Positions 12,045-24,531 of a stretch of 64,000 bases of DNA are shown piece after piece. The stretch is taken from NCBI GenBank assembly GCA_023213395.1, contig CM041465.1, positions 88,233,741 to 88,297,740 on the forward strand, written 5' to 3'. Under the pieces are notes generated by a model. It did no database searches, was not told the DNA's origin, and saw only the letters and a list, made by a program, of their open reading frames with translations. Both the position numbers and the translations under genes were made by a program. The stretch comes from Cycas panzhihuaensis (Eukaryota > Cycadophyta). How positions within the stretch are numbered: position 1 is the stretch's first letter; each line of letters opens with the position of its first letter.

Positions 12045-14851
12045 TAGGGCAAGGGTAATTTTTTTTTTATTTCCTCTTTATTTATTGTAGGTATTAAAGA
12101 TATAATCCTTAGTGGAGGATTGGAAATCCTATTGAAGGGTTTACAAAGCTAAAGATCGTACTTATGGCTAAAAATAAATACCCTAATAAGGATTTGTTCA
12201 CTTTGCTACTAAAGTTTCAAGAGACCCATTATTATTTTACATTTAGTGTTTATGTGAGAAGCAATTTATCACTTATGAAGAGCTACCATTCTAAGAATAT
12301 TGGAGATCTAGCTGTAGTCTTCATTATAGATGATATTTGATATCACTTAAAATCATAGTGGATGGACATAATATAGGGTCAAAGCTCTCTATTATCATGA
12401 AGGATTTTCACCTATTGGCCCATGCCCAAATCCTTGTTGTGAGTATAAGACTCTATGCCTTTAGATCACCTACAACTTGGTGATTTCCCACTATATAGAT
12501 GCTTGTGACCTATGGCCATTGAAGAGCCAACTCTTAGATCTAGGGCTGAGCAACATCTTGCCTATTTATGCATGAGTCATATGTAGTAATTGAAGTGCCC
12601 AACAACTAAAAGATGGTCATTTTCTGTTGAGATCTAGTTTTAGGTGTGTGAAGTAGTACCTTACTAACAAGAAAGAAGAGCTTAATCACTTAGCTATAGA
12701 GCATGAATGGCACTCCTTAGTAGCTTTACTGGTGGTTGCCTTGTTAACCCCCACTGTCTGTATTCATAAAGGTGACTATGGAGAACCCTGGTTTCCTATT
12801 CTAAGTGACTAATCTTTACAAGATATGGTTATTAGATGGAACATATAACTCAAGATCCTAAAGATCCTTCGAAGCATCAATTCCATATAGGGTTTTAAGG
12901 TCCAAGAGGAAGAGGATTTGATGCTTTCTTGACTATCTAGTTCATTTGTCCTTTTGTCCACTTGGAGTTGGGATTCAATTCATGATAAGGTAGGGAGGAT
13001 GCACATTAAGCAACACCATAAGTCCTTGTTATATGGATGAAACCAATAGAGGGACATGAAAGCTGCCAAAAATCAGAGCAGAATAAGCACTTTGATACCT
13101 TGCTTATTCAAAGGATAAAGAATTTTCGAGGACACTATAGGTTTTGAACCACTGATATATGAATCCTTATTGCATTATCTGAAACAGAAATTTTGGCATT
13201 TATATCTTCATTTTCCTTGGATACCTTCATAAAGATCTTTGTGGAGAGATCCTCTTAGATTGCAAATCGTCCTTATCACATCATAGACACCTACGCATTA
13301 ACTTTAAAACATGAATGAAAAAATGCTACAAATGCAACATTCAAATACAGTTTATAATAAGTCAGGATATGGTAAGTGAAAATGTTTGTAAAATTATTTG
13401 TATTATGGTTTTAAGTCAAATCACGTAGGTACTAATGATGACAAATCGTTTAGTTATCAATAACATTGATAAGTTTCTAATTTTAATATTTATTTGATTA
13501 CTAAATTGCTAAAGTTAAATTAAATTAAATTAAATTACAGTTGCACTTGAAATCTACCTCTTTCATAAGATAATCAATGGTCACATGGAATGCGTAAAAT
13601 GATTCTTTTTCTTTCTAAAAGGGGCTTAATGACAATTAAAATAGTCTTCTAAAAAATATTTTATACGTATGTACACCATTTTTGTCATATCTTCTTCATA
13701 AAACTCAGAATTCAGTTCTCCCAGATTTATTTGGTTCTTTGGTTTGAAAGCTTTGATTTGGAATATGATATGTGATATTTTAAACTTTTCTTATAGTATA
13801 TATTAATGTTTGAAGTTGAGTCTCATGATTATATGTCATTTTTTATATAATTTTTATAGTTTTTTAGGTTGTTTATATTTTAGCTTGCATGCCATTGCTC
13901 TTAAGGTGACAACATTAAGGGGGCTAACCATTTATGGACACCCCCTTGAAAAAAAGGGGGACAAATGGAGCTAGGGACTGATAGGAAATTACTTGTATCC
14001 TATGAAAAAAATGGTCTTCTTGATTGGTACTATGACTATGAATAATTCTTTTTTGACTACAATGCTGACCTTGAACCTGTTTACTTTGGGATGGATGGTG
14101 ATATTCAACTTTATGACTAGGTTGCTACTCTAGAATAGTTCTTTTAAGATTATTCTACACTTTATTACTTCAAGCAGGACTATGCCAAGGTCATATTTGC
14201 TATGCTATTCTTGCAATAGGACCTCCATCGAATGGTTTGAGAGTGGTATATTTCATACCCAGATCTAAATTGAGCTCCTTTAAGATGGAACTTCAAAGAG
14301 AAATAGGGGCTTGTCTAGCCATTGAGGCTTTTAGAAAAGAAAATGTGCAAGACCAAGATATTGGGTTGCAAGATGATCATCAACATATTGAAGCAATCAT
14401 TCCTAATTAGAGCACCCATCTAGAAGGAGAGGCTAAACAAGAGGAAGAAAAAGAAGATGAGGTACATTTTACTTTGAATCAACATGATGAAATCCCTTTA
14501 CTTAAAGGTGTAAATATTAAGCTAGCTCCATCATCATTCAAATTACAGGAGCATTTGGGTTCTCATTTTTATGGATTCTCATATCACTACACCACATGCC
14601 CACGTTTCTTTGGTTTTTATAGTTAGATGAAGGAGTCACTCTTTTTGGGACCACATCACTATTTACATGGACTTATGCATCTTTTCTCAATAATAAGATC
14701 TCAATAACATGATCTGTAACAATAATATCTCCTCATCGTCACCTTGATCAAACTACTACTTATGACATATTATCAGTGATAGGTGGTAGATATATATTTT
14801 TTGTATTAGGATGCTTTGAGGGTAAATCATCTGACAGGAGAGGGCATGCAA
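12045..14851 (+). other. Element N interior, no recognised protein domain
   Basis: I find no pol motif. One stretch, about 13980-14240, reads with few stops and an aromatic/acidic bias (LLDWYYDYE, DYNADLEPVYFG), and 14280-14560 is Glu-rich. This could be decayed coding sequence of the element or captured DNA; I cannot name it. The polypurine tract is at about 14834-14845. Confidence 0.5.
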
Positions 14852-15124
14852 TGACCCCATACTACATATAATAGGATAGAAGGTTAAGGGTTAAGGGGGA
14901 TAAGAATGTAGGATTGGGTAGTTTAGTAGCAACATAATATTATAATGGGTGGCCCTCTTATAAATATGTCACCCCCATCTTATATAAGGTAGCTTGATAT
15001 ATTTTGAATATAATCTATTAGGGTTCACTTTGGCACCCATTTTGGTCTTCATTTTGGTAATTATTCCATCTTCTGGTTTTCTTTCCTCTTGCTCTCTTAT
15101 GGTTATAGGAGTTGGCCTATAATG
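14852..15124 (+). repeat. Element N 3' LTR
   Basis: This is the right 273-bp direct repeat, aligning without gaps to 11758-12030. The terminal CA of the left copy is TG here, so the exact end is uncertain by a few bases. Confidence 0.85.
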
Positions 15125-15126
15125 CA

Positions 15127-15505
15127 TCCTAATATTACTCTCTCATCTACCAAAATAGAATACAAAGTAACTATCCATACCACCACAGAGTTGATTTGGC
15201 TTAGAAGGATTCTTGTCGAGCTTGGACTTTAACAAAATTTAACTACCATTCTCTATTGTTACAATTAAAGTGTATTAAAGATGACAAATAATTATGTTTT
15301 CCATGCTAGAACTAAGTGCATAAAGGTCCATCATCACTTCATCTATGAGCATGTTCAAAATGAAGAAGTAGACCTTGTAAATCGACCAACTAAGGATTTG
15401 GCTATAGATATCTTCACCAAAGCATTTGGTAAACCAAAGTTTGAATTATTTTTTTATGACCTCAATATCAGATGTAATAAAGCTTTCATTAAGGGAGGGT
15501 GTTAA
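15127..15505 (+). pseudogene. Copia-2 RNase H, C-terminal part
   Basis: After element N the frame continues NITLSSTKIEYK ... LIWLRRILVELGL ... HARTKCIKVHHHFI and ends KGGC-stop at 15503-15505. These are the conserved copia RNase H blocks (SSTEAEY, WLR, HxRTKHIxxxxHFI). The TGT of the final codons overlaps the start of the 3' LTR. Confidence 0.88.
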
Positions 15506-15878
15506 AACATCTAATGACCCCTTCATTACCTTGTAATTTATAAATATTTGTATCTATGTAATATAGGTATGACACCCTATTATAAATTTAATTGTAATAT
15601 AAAGATTTGTTGGGTCTGTCTCCTTTGTTGATACATCATCCAATTATTTCATTGTATTTTTAAGGTGGTTTGCTTATAAATTAAGCCCACATCTTATGCT
15701 TTGTACATTGAATTATATTACATGCAGAAGCACTGCTGAAATTGAGATGCATTGTGTAACCAATTTACCCGTAGTGTATTTCTACTACATTTTACTCTAC
15801 TGTCTTATATTTTGATCTTAGTTTCTGAGTTATTTATGTTAATGCACATTGATTTAGATCCTATTGCTTGATTTAACA
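15491..15878 (+). repeat. Copia-2 polypurine tract and 3' LTR
   Basis: The purine run AAGGGAGGG (15491-15499) is followed by the LTR, TGTTAAAACA ... TTGATTTAACA (15500-15878, 379 bp). Its last ~250 bp match the remnant at 5306-5568. Confidence 0.88.
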
Positions 15879-18800
15879 ATTACCCATTCTAGTCAATAGG
15901 TAGTTCTTTAAAACTTTCTTTCAATTGGAATGCAAAGGAATCACCACTATAAGTGTTGTATGTAAACCCTTCCTTAGCTAGGTAGTATAAATATAAATTT
16001 TGGCTTTCAACAACAAAGATTAGGAGGTAAAATTTAAAATTTTTAAATAAATATTTTAAGTCACTCGTAGGGGGTGGCTCAATGTAGGAGGCTAATCATT
16101 ACCATATTAATAATGTCTTTAAAATTTTTCTTAGAAATTTATAGATGCATCAAGTGGGAGTAAGGATTTCTAGAAATAAGGCAATTACATAGAAGAGGTA
16201 GCATGGGGTTATTAAATATAGATATAAATAATTTTTAGGGTTGATAGACTAATAGGTTTATTTAGTATTTCAGAAAATAAGCATTGCATATTTGTTGTTC
16301 ATTACGAGTGATATTGCAAAGAAAAAATTATGTTAGGTAATGATTTGTAAGAAGGGAGAACCTTGAAATCAATTGCCACCATGGATTTGCTAACACACAA
16401 CGTCATCTAGAGCACTTGTAATGTTAAACTTTACTTGTTATTAGTCTCAACAAAAATGGTTCTATTTTGTGAATTGTGAAGGAGTGACTTGTGAGTCTTA
16501 TCATAGTTGTTTAATTAAGGGATATGTGAAAAAATCTTGGCCATTCACCAGATAAGTCATTGCTCATAAGAAATAATGAAAGAAAAGGAGCATTTGCATA
16601 TTAATTTATAATTATTAGATTAAGGGATACATGGATGTCTCTAAGAGTATTTGTAAGACTAAACTTTATACATGAGAATTTTAGTCAGAGGTAGGTTTAT
16701 GAAGAGGCCCTTATAAAGATAGGATTTGCAAAGTAAATCACCACCATCGAATTATCTGCCATGACTGAATCTTAGATCATTCATAAGAAATTTATCAATC
16801 TTTGTGAAGTGATAGGAAAAAAGAAGAAGTGAATATGATGTAAAATGATGTGATGTAAGGAAAATCATGGCCGTTAGATGGTGGTCATGTGGCATTTGTT
16901 AGAAGGATTCATGAGAGGAGGATTAGTAGAGGGGCTGTTTATTACAAAGGCAACCCTGCGAAAAGGACCATGGCCATTGATTTGAGAATATATGATTGCC
17001 ATCTAACTATACTCATAGTTAGACTCTTCACTTGAAAAGATAAATGAACTAAAGCAAACTATGAATGGATGAGTTGCAAAGTAAATCATAGCAGTTGGTC
17101 AAATGACATGTTTTTATATTTGAGAGCACTCACAAGACTATTCTTCATAAAGGGATATGAGTTGTAAATATTAGCTCATAATGGATAATGCCATAAGGTA
17201 CATCATGACCATCTATAAAGAACATATAGAGGAATTCTATGGTATTACAGAAATGAACCTGGCTCAAATGATTGGTTAGGAAATGATGAATCCACAAAGT
17301 TGGAAGGTGTGAAAGGAACTATAAGCATTGATGTCATAACATGTATTTGCATCTAGGATCACTTGCAAAAAGTAATAGCTTGTTCATTATGAAAAATGAG
17401 AAAAGGAAAATAGGGATTTGGGAGTAAATAGAGTTGTGAATCTAATTAGGGCTATTGATTGAAGGACATGTAGATATAACATAAGTCACCTCTCAAACAA
17501 GGACTTCATCACTAGTGAATAATCAAATGAGTGTACATTGAATAATCTATGAATGAGAAGAGTGCGAGTTAAGATCTTGGCCATCAATTTAAAGGACACA
17601 TGGAAAAATCATAAAACATTTGTAAGGGACATATTTGACAACTTTGAATGATATATTAAAGTTTCAATTGTGTAAAATATAGAGTAGTAGGTCACATGGC
17701 AAGGTTGACTATTAGATCTAATAACTTATGGCCATCATCCAAGGATCCTTGCATTTGGATACTTCACTAAAGGGAAAGAGGAAGTCGGAGTAATTTGTGA
17801 ATGAGTTGAGCATGAGGCAAAATCAATTGCCTAATTTAGGTACATGTATCAATATCGAAGCAATTTCATAGATTAGCTATTTAACAAAAATAGGGGATGT
17901 GGTAGCAATGATAGATTGTAAACCAATTATTTCCAAAGTGAGTCAATATCGTCTATGGATAAACATCCAACGGCTTTACGAGTCAATAACCTTCTCCCTA
18001 AGATAAAGATAAATTTAAAAATGATTGAAAATAATAGCAAGCTAGTGAATATGCAAATCAATATTGACCATTAGCCTTGAACATTTATAGGATTACTAAA
18101 CTATGGGGATGAATCAAGTTCATCTAATGGGTTGGTGATGTATTAAATCTAGATTTTACAAGGTGCTAAATGCTTCATTAAAATTTAAGCTTGCGAAGGT
18201 GGAAACTTTGTTGAGTGTTTGATCGATAAATTTTAACTTTCACATTTTCATTCTTCACATTATTCATAATGCAAATCATATTGAAGAATAAAGCATTTCC
18301 TAGGGAGAGTTTGAAGAACTTAGGAAGCTAAATTGGCCAAATCATACTTTATTTATAGTTTTAAAATATATGCAAATATTTATAAGAATTCTAATCATTG
18401 AGGACATTGTTACTGGCTACAAAATATGAGATTGGGAGCCTTTTAAAGTAAAAAGGGATGTAAAGAGTGATCTAAGGTAAATTGAACTAACACAATAGGT
18501 TTTAATCTTTTAGCTTTTTGTTATCCTAAGTTGGTTTTCTTATTTTTCCAACGTCTCAATTCAAACAAGAGGATTATCATGAACCCAAATAGCCAAGTAA
18601 TTTATGGTCTTTTGCCAAACAAGTTTTAAACAATTTCCTATTTATCTAATCCCACCATACCGTTTGATGAGATCAAACTTGAACAAGCTATGAAGGACAA
18701 ACAAATGGATATGAATATGTCATCTAGAGAAACTCAAACTTAATAGGAAAAGAGATGGTTTGAAAGTAGAAGTTGTTGGCTAATTGGGGCCTCATGACCT

Positions 18801-18900
18801 CACTCCACCAATGTGCCATTATAGTGAATATGACATAAACAATCAAGTAATATTCATAATAATTGTATCAACAAGGCATCAAATAGTACCACAATCATAA
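15879..18900. other. Gene-free stretch with degenerate recurring segments
   Basis: No protein similarity is visible on either strand. Between about 16330 and 17760 related phrases recur: GCAAAGTAAATCA(C/T), GGCCATTGATTT, AAGGGATATGTGG/AAGGACACATGG and GAGCACTTGTAAGACTAAACTTT. They are irregularly spaced (about 100-250 bp), which suggests a decayed tandem or dispersed repeat family. The part 17900-18900 shows nothing I can name. Confidence 0.45.
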
Positions 18901-18904
18901 GAGG

Positions 18905-19200
18905 AGAGAGAATATTAGAAATAAGAGAATGTAAATATGAGCAGTAATGTTATTATTTATTAACAAAATAGATTACATAGTCAATTACATAGTGAAGGCT
19001 GCTAGCCTTAAATCAATAGATCAATCTTCTACCAATCCCTCACAACTACTCATCTTATATCTTAATGACTTTCTCATATAGCCTATTTATACATCACTTG
19101 GGTGGTTCAACTACCCAATTAATCCTTCATTAATATATTTATTTATATTAATTAATCATAATTTAATAATAGTATCAATGATCCCCCATTTTCTAATGTA
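18905..19200 (-). repeat. Minus-strand LTR remnant with polypurine tract
   Basis: On the minus strand, TTAGAAAATGGGGGA (19199-19185) resembles a copia polypurine tract and is followed by TGATACTATTATTAAATT, LTR-like. It includes a TATA-type segment GATGTATAAATAGGC (about 19095-19080) upstream of a CT-rich tail. Only the 3' LTR side is visible; the right side is cut by the LTR end of element B. Confidence 0.4.
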
Positions 19201-19229
19201 TTATTAAATGTTTTTACCGTGGCCCTTTT

Positions 19230-19613
19230 GAAGGATTATAAAATGATGGAGACAGAGTAGAGCATAATCAAATAATCAAAACATTGTTGCATAAACACAT
19301 AAATCTTTTGTATTCAATCCATGATGAGTGAGTATATAATAAATTTCTAAATATAGGCAGTGTCTAAAGACACCAGGGTTGTACACCCCTCCAAATATAT
19401 AATTTGGGAGAGGAGGGAAACTCCTCAACCCTTAGAATTCAAACAATAATAAAATATTACATAACATAATTTAACTTAACTTAACTCAAACTAACATAAC
19501 CTTACCTTATACTTACCTTCATATGTGAGTACCCACATATATAAATTGGTAGGAGTGGGGTGTGCACTCCTAGGTTAAAGGTGGGAGTGGGGTGATAATC
19601 ATTAACCCCAACA
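19230..19613 (-). repeat. Element B 3' LTR
   Basis: The minus strand begins TGTTGGGGTTAATGATTATC at 19613 and matches the LTRs of element A over their whole length, including CCTCCCAAATTATA and GTATTCAATCC-type blocks. The polypurine tract (AAGGAGGAGAA, 19624-19614) lies directly upstream. The end near 19230 is set by comparison with element A. Confidence 0.85.
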
Positions 19614-20335
19614 TTCTCCTCCTTAATGGTCATCATGAACAACTTTGTTTTCTCTTTAAACTTGTGAAATTTGAACTTGAAAAAAACTTTGAAAATATGC
19701 CTTTTAGCTTGATCACTACTCACTTGCTTTATCCTTTTAGCAGTGTGTGTGTCTTTGCTATTGAGTGGTTCAAAAGATCTCTAAATAAATGTAGCTTGAA
19801 CTGAATGAAGGTGAATGACTGTAACTCTAACTTTATCTTCTGGAACTTTAACTTTATCTTTTGAAGTCTTTATGTTGTGAGTAACTATCATATCATAAGA
19901 TTTCTCCTCTTCAAGTGGAGGATCAAGTACTTGTGCAACAAGATGATTATACATTTGACTTGAGTTTTCCTCCTTGGTCTTTTCATCACAATCCATCTGC
20001 TCTGACATCTGTCTCACATGTTTAATAATATTAATATTAAATTCATTTACATTAAGGGTATCTCCCCCATAAGTAGAAACTAAGATGTCCCATATGGATT
20101 TGGAAGTTGTTAATTCATAAACTTTAGAGAAAACATTATTATTTATAGTGTAAAAAAGTAAAGCTAAGGCTTCATTATCTTTTTTAATATCTTCTTTAAT
20201 ATTAATATCATATTCATTTTGTAAGTATTTCTAAAAATCATTTGTAATAAAATAATTTTACATTATTTTATATCATTATGAAAAATTATGTCCATCAAAT
20301 ATAGGGAATTGGATTTTGTTTAGATTGATTGCCAT
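19502..20335 (-). pseudogene. Element B gag-like ORF running into the LTR
   Basis: It starts MAINLNKIQFPIFDGHNF (20335), the copia gag opening, and continues with EYDINIKEDIKKDNEALALL and TTSKSIWDILVSTYGG, typical of UBN2-type gag. After one frameshift near 19785 the frame continues DQAKRHIFKVFFKFKF and crosses the polypurine tract into the LTR. It ends KVSIR-stop at 19504-19502. A few stops replace Trp/Gln. Element A has the same end. No zinc knuckle is visible. Confidence 0.8.
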
Positions 20336-20339
20336 TTGT

Positions 20340-20886
20340 ATTAAAAAACTTTAGTATATAAACAAAAAGATATGTTTTTACCAAATGAGTTTTTTGTACT
20401 TCTCAACAAAATATGTGCCTTTAGAAGGAATGAAAGAACTTAATAAATTAATAAACTTATATAATTTCAAATATACTCTTTGAAAGAACTATGTAAGTAA
20501 TCACAATGCAATGAAAGATGCCTTTAGAAAATAAATCAACTAGATGCAACTTTTATAAGTGCCATATATAAATGATCTTTTCAATAATGATAAATAGAAA
20601 AAATACTTTTAGTAAGTGTGTGCATTTAGAATAATTGACAACCTTAAAAGGTATGATTTTAGATAAACTTTGAAATGTAATAAATATAAGAGCAAATTTT
20701 GTATGTAACTAAGACCCTTTTAACTATGCAAATCTAAAATAAGACTTTTGATGATGAAAAATAAAGAATTCTTAAGCTATTAATCTTTTAAGTGAATAAC
20801 CACAAATTTGAGCAAGAAAAATATTTTTTTTTTCAATGCATGAAATCCTTTTGCCTTGATGAAGATATATAATATTGAAAAATATG

Positions 20887-20887
<1 letters not shown>
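20340..20887 (-). other. Element B leader next to gag
   Basis: AT-rich sequence upstream of gag on the minus strand. It partly matches 41700-41950 of element A. There is no coding content. Confidence 0.5.
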
Positions 20888-21981
<1,094 letters not shown>

Positions 21982-23530
21982 GCTTTCACTTTGGAAAGAT
22001 AAAAAATGAAGAAAAAACTTCCAAAAAAAATGAATTGTACCCATTTTTATATTATAGGACCACTTGACTTGTCACTTGTTTTAGATGTATATGAGTAATT
22101 TCTGCTATAAATAAACTTAAAAAAAACTATATGAAAGTCAAATAAAAACCTTAAACATGTATTATAAATGATCAATAGGAAATGAAATAAAGAACTTCTT
22201 AAAAAAAGTTTAGAAGATAAGACTGTTTGGATATCTTAAGTGATCAAGTTGAGCAGCTTCAAATCTATAATAAACAGTGGCAAAATAAGATGAGATTACA
22301 CTAATTTAAAGATTAATGAAATATCTAATCAACGAAACTAACCGTTTTGAAAATGGATTCCTACAAGTCAAAATTTTAATGTACTAAAGATGTAGTCCTC
22401 CTTTTGAGGCTTAACGGGAGCTTGAGGCTTAAAATATTATGAAATGCTAGGAAAATAACTTGTAGGACAATGTAAAATAATCAAATATAGTGTAGAGATA
22501 TGCTTAATATACTTTTGAGTTAAAAACTTTGAGAAATAATGTATTAAAAATATGCAATAATGGTAAATTAGGAACTATTTTGTACCTCAACTTTGATGGC
22601 TTAGAACACCTACAAAATAGACTTAAAATGAAGTAAAAATAACTTAAAACTATAGATCTCTAAAAATTCTTTCACCAAAATTAGATGATACTCAATTTTG
22701 AGCTATGAATCTCAAGACATTAAAGAAACTGTAAAAGGTGTCCTGCCATGATTAATAAAATAGGGAGCAAAAAATAAGGTCAACATTGACCTACTTAAAC
22801 TTGCAAGATATTGAGTCAAATTAAGAAAAAAATACCTTCAAGTAGTAGTGATCTAAATCAAGATTCTAATGAATCTTACGGTTTTGAAATCTGATTTCTG
22901 GTTGAGGAGATATAGCTAAAAATGTAAGTATTATTTTTTATGTAAATATGTTGAAAAACATAAAAGTGTCACTTTCACTGATTAAAATAAATCCTAAAAA
23001 ATAAAATGAGTAGATGGTGATGAAGTTTGTTGAAAATAAATTACTACAGAGTAGATCTAGATAAAAAATAATATTTCAGTGATAAAAATATAACTTAATA
23101 AAAAAGAGATTTTGTGAAAATAGTTTAAAAAAACTTTAAAAATGAATAATTGACTTTAAACTAATTAAAAGCAGGTCAAATTAGCTCCAAATATGGCATA
23201 TGATCAGTCAAAATTATACCTTAGAAAATTTTAGATGCAATGGGATAGGTTTCGTTAGAAACTGATGACCCAATCAAAAGATACGACAAAAATTAGCTAG
23301 GTACCCTATGTTTAACGAATAATTAAAAAAAAGAAAAAAAGAAAAAAAGGTTATAAAGTTTAAGAAGCCCTTTTAGCAATGAGCTAATGGTCACATGGAA
23401 GAGATGTGACCGGGGGCTAAGTTCTCAAGGGGGCTTAGGCCTTAATAACCTAGAATTCAAAGTTTATATAACATAATTTCATTAAATTTAAAGTTTATAT
23501 TAAAAAAATAAAAATAAAAATAAATAAAAA
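21982..23530 (-). other. Element B leader shared with element A
   Basis: On the minus strand this aligns through most of its length with 40600-41850 (+). Shared landmarks include TTTTTTAGGATTTATTTTAAT, AAAGTGACACTTTT, CAAAACGGTTAGTT and GGTCATC(A/G)GTTTCT. It has no open reading frame. It is the evidence that A and B are the same family. Confidence 0.8.
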
Positions 23531-23882
23531 ACAGTATGCCACTGTCATTTGTTGTCATTCAGAGTGTGATACGCTACCACTGTGAATCATCATCACCACC
23601 GTGATTGCAAAAATGGGTGAACAATGACTCGATCTACCTAGACGCTGCCTGTCTCAGTGGGTGCCGAGCAATAATCCTCCAATCGCAAGATTCACAGAAG
23701 ACGAGAAGGTTCCAGATACTTCTTTTAGATGTGGGGGATTCCTCACACAGGGTTGGAAGTAATGGTAGTGAGTCTAAGCTACAGAATTTCATTAAAACAT
23801 AACATTCATGGCAAGCATTTAAGGAATTCAAAAGTTAATTATGGGCTATCTTAAGTAGAAATAAAAGAGGGTAACAATGTCC

Positions 23883-24219
23883 TAGAAAATTCAGGGAAGA
23901 AACAATGGTGCTTTCCACCGAGAGTAGCTGTGAATTCAGCCTCTCTTGTGCTAATTGGAGATACTATTGCTCAAGTTAGAGGGCATTGGGGATACGAAGA
24001 AAATACCTCCCAGACTGATATCCTCTGCCACAAGAGGAAGGAAATTTTGAATCAAATAATCGTTGGTCCTTGTGTAGTTGGCATTATTTTTACCTAGAAT
24101 AGTCTTTAGCAAGGCAAGCTTGGAGAACTTGCCATATAGTATCAGAATAATGTAATCCCTACCCTTATTATAGGTTGGAAGTTTTGGGTTCCAATCATCC
24201 TTTTGAATTTTTGGGTACC
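23883..24219 (+). pseudogene. Mpv17/PMP22-family membrane protein fragment, antisense to element B
   Basis: The + strand reads CFPPRVAVNSASLVLIGDTI, then EILNQIIVGPCVVGIIFT, a stop at a Trp site, then QGKLGEL and PTLIIGWKFWVP..LLNFWVP. These are the N-terminal GD(T/V)IAQ block and the C-terminal LNQ..GP, LPTL..WKFWVP..LNF blocks of plant Mpv17/PMP22 peroxisome/organelle membrane proteins. The middle of the protein, usually one or two membrane helices, is missing at about 24045, as if exons were skipped. Stops lie at 24094-24096, 24106-24108 and 24136-24138, two or three of them former Trp codons. It is a non-functional fragment. Confidence 0.75.
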
Positions 24220-24455
24220 AAATGATGGATAATAAAATGATGGAGTAAAAACCACAAATACAAAACAGGAAATGCTAGGGGACTATTTTTCTAGCAAAAA
24301 AATCAAGCTCAAAATGGGAACAAGGCAGTATATACCATATAAATAGTTATAATGAAGAAATGTTTCAAAAAATTATATATTTATATAAAAAAACATAAAA
24401 AATATGGTGATTCAATGGAGCCACAAATGAAACCAAAAAATTTTTCAAATACAAT

Positions 24456-24456
<1 letters not shown>

Positions 24457-24528
<72 letters not shown>
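24457..24528. repeat. (TA)n microsatellite
   Basis: About 72 bp of pure TA repeat interrupts the minus-strand gypsy gag frame of element G right after its VGMNRDLY residues. Confidence 0.95.

Positions 24529-24529
<1 letters not shown>

Positions 24530-24531
<2 letters not shown>

Larger units (their letters stand above)
11758..15124 (+). mobile_element. Element N: non-autonomous LTR retrotransposon (LARD-like) nested in Copia-2
   Basis: Two direct repeats of 273 bp (11758-12030 and 14852-15124) begin TGACCCCATACTACAT. The first is followed by AGTGGTATCAGATCT, a tRNA-Met primer-binding site, and the second is preceded by the purine run GACAGGAGAGGG. The 2.8 kb interior has no recognisable gag, protease, integrase or RT. 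The host frame resumes after it, proving insertion. By my own base-by-base comparison the LTRs differ at about 34 of 273 positions, mostly transitions. I could not identify a convincing target-site duplication. Confidence 0.88.
5306..15878 (+). mobile_element. Copia-2: Ty1/copia retrotransposon interrupted by nested element N
   Basis: A second copia element has a truncated 5' LTR (5306-5568), a primer-binding site, a long leader, gag, protease, integrase, RT, a split RNase H, a polypurine tract and a full 3' LTR (15500-15878). The two LTR segments align over about 250 bp with many transitions. It has more frameshifts and stops than Copia-1. The 3367-bp element N sits in the RNase H coding region. 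Without N the element would be about 7.2 kb. Confidence 0.9.

Noticed and set aside
11753-15130. Target-site duplication of element N
   Set aside because: TGTAA on the left and TGCAT, CATCC or TCCTA on the right match poorly; the LTR end is ambiguous, so I do not claim one.
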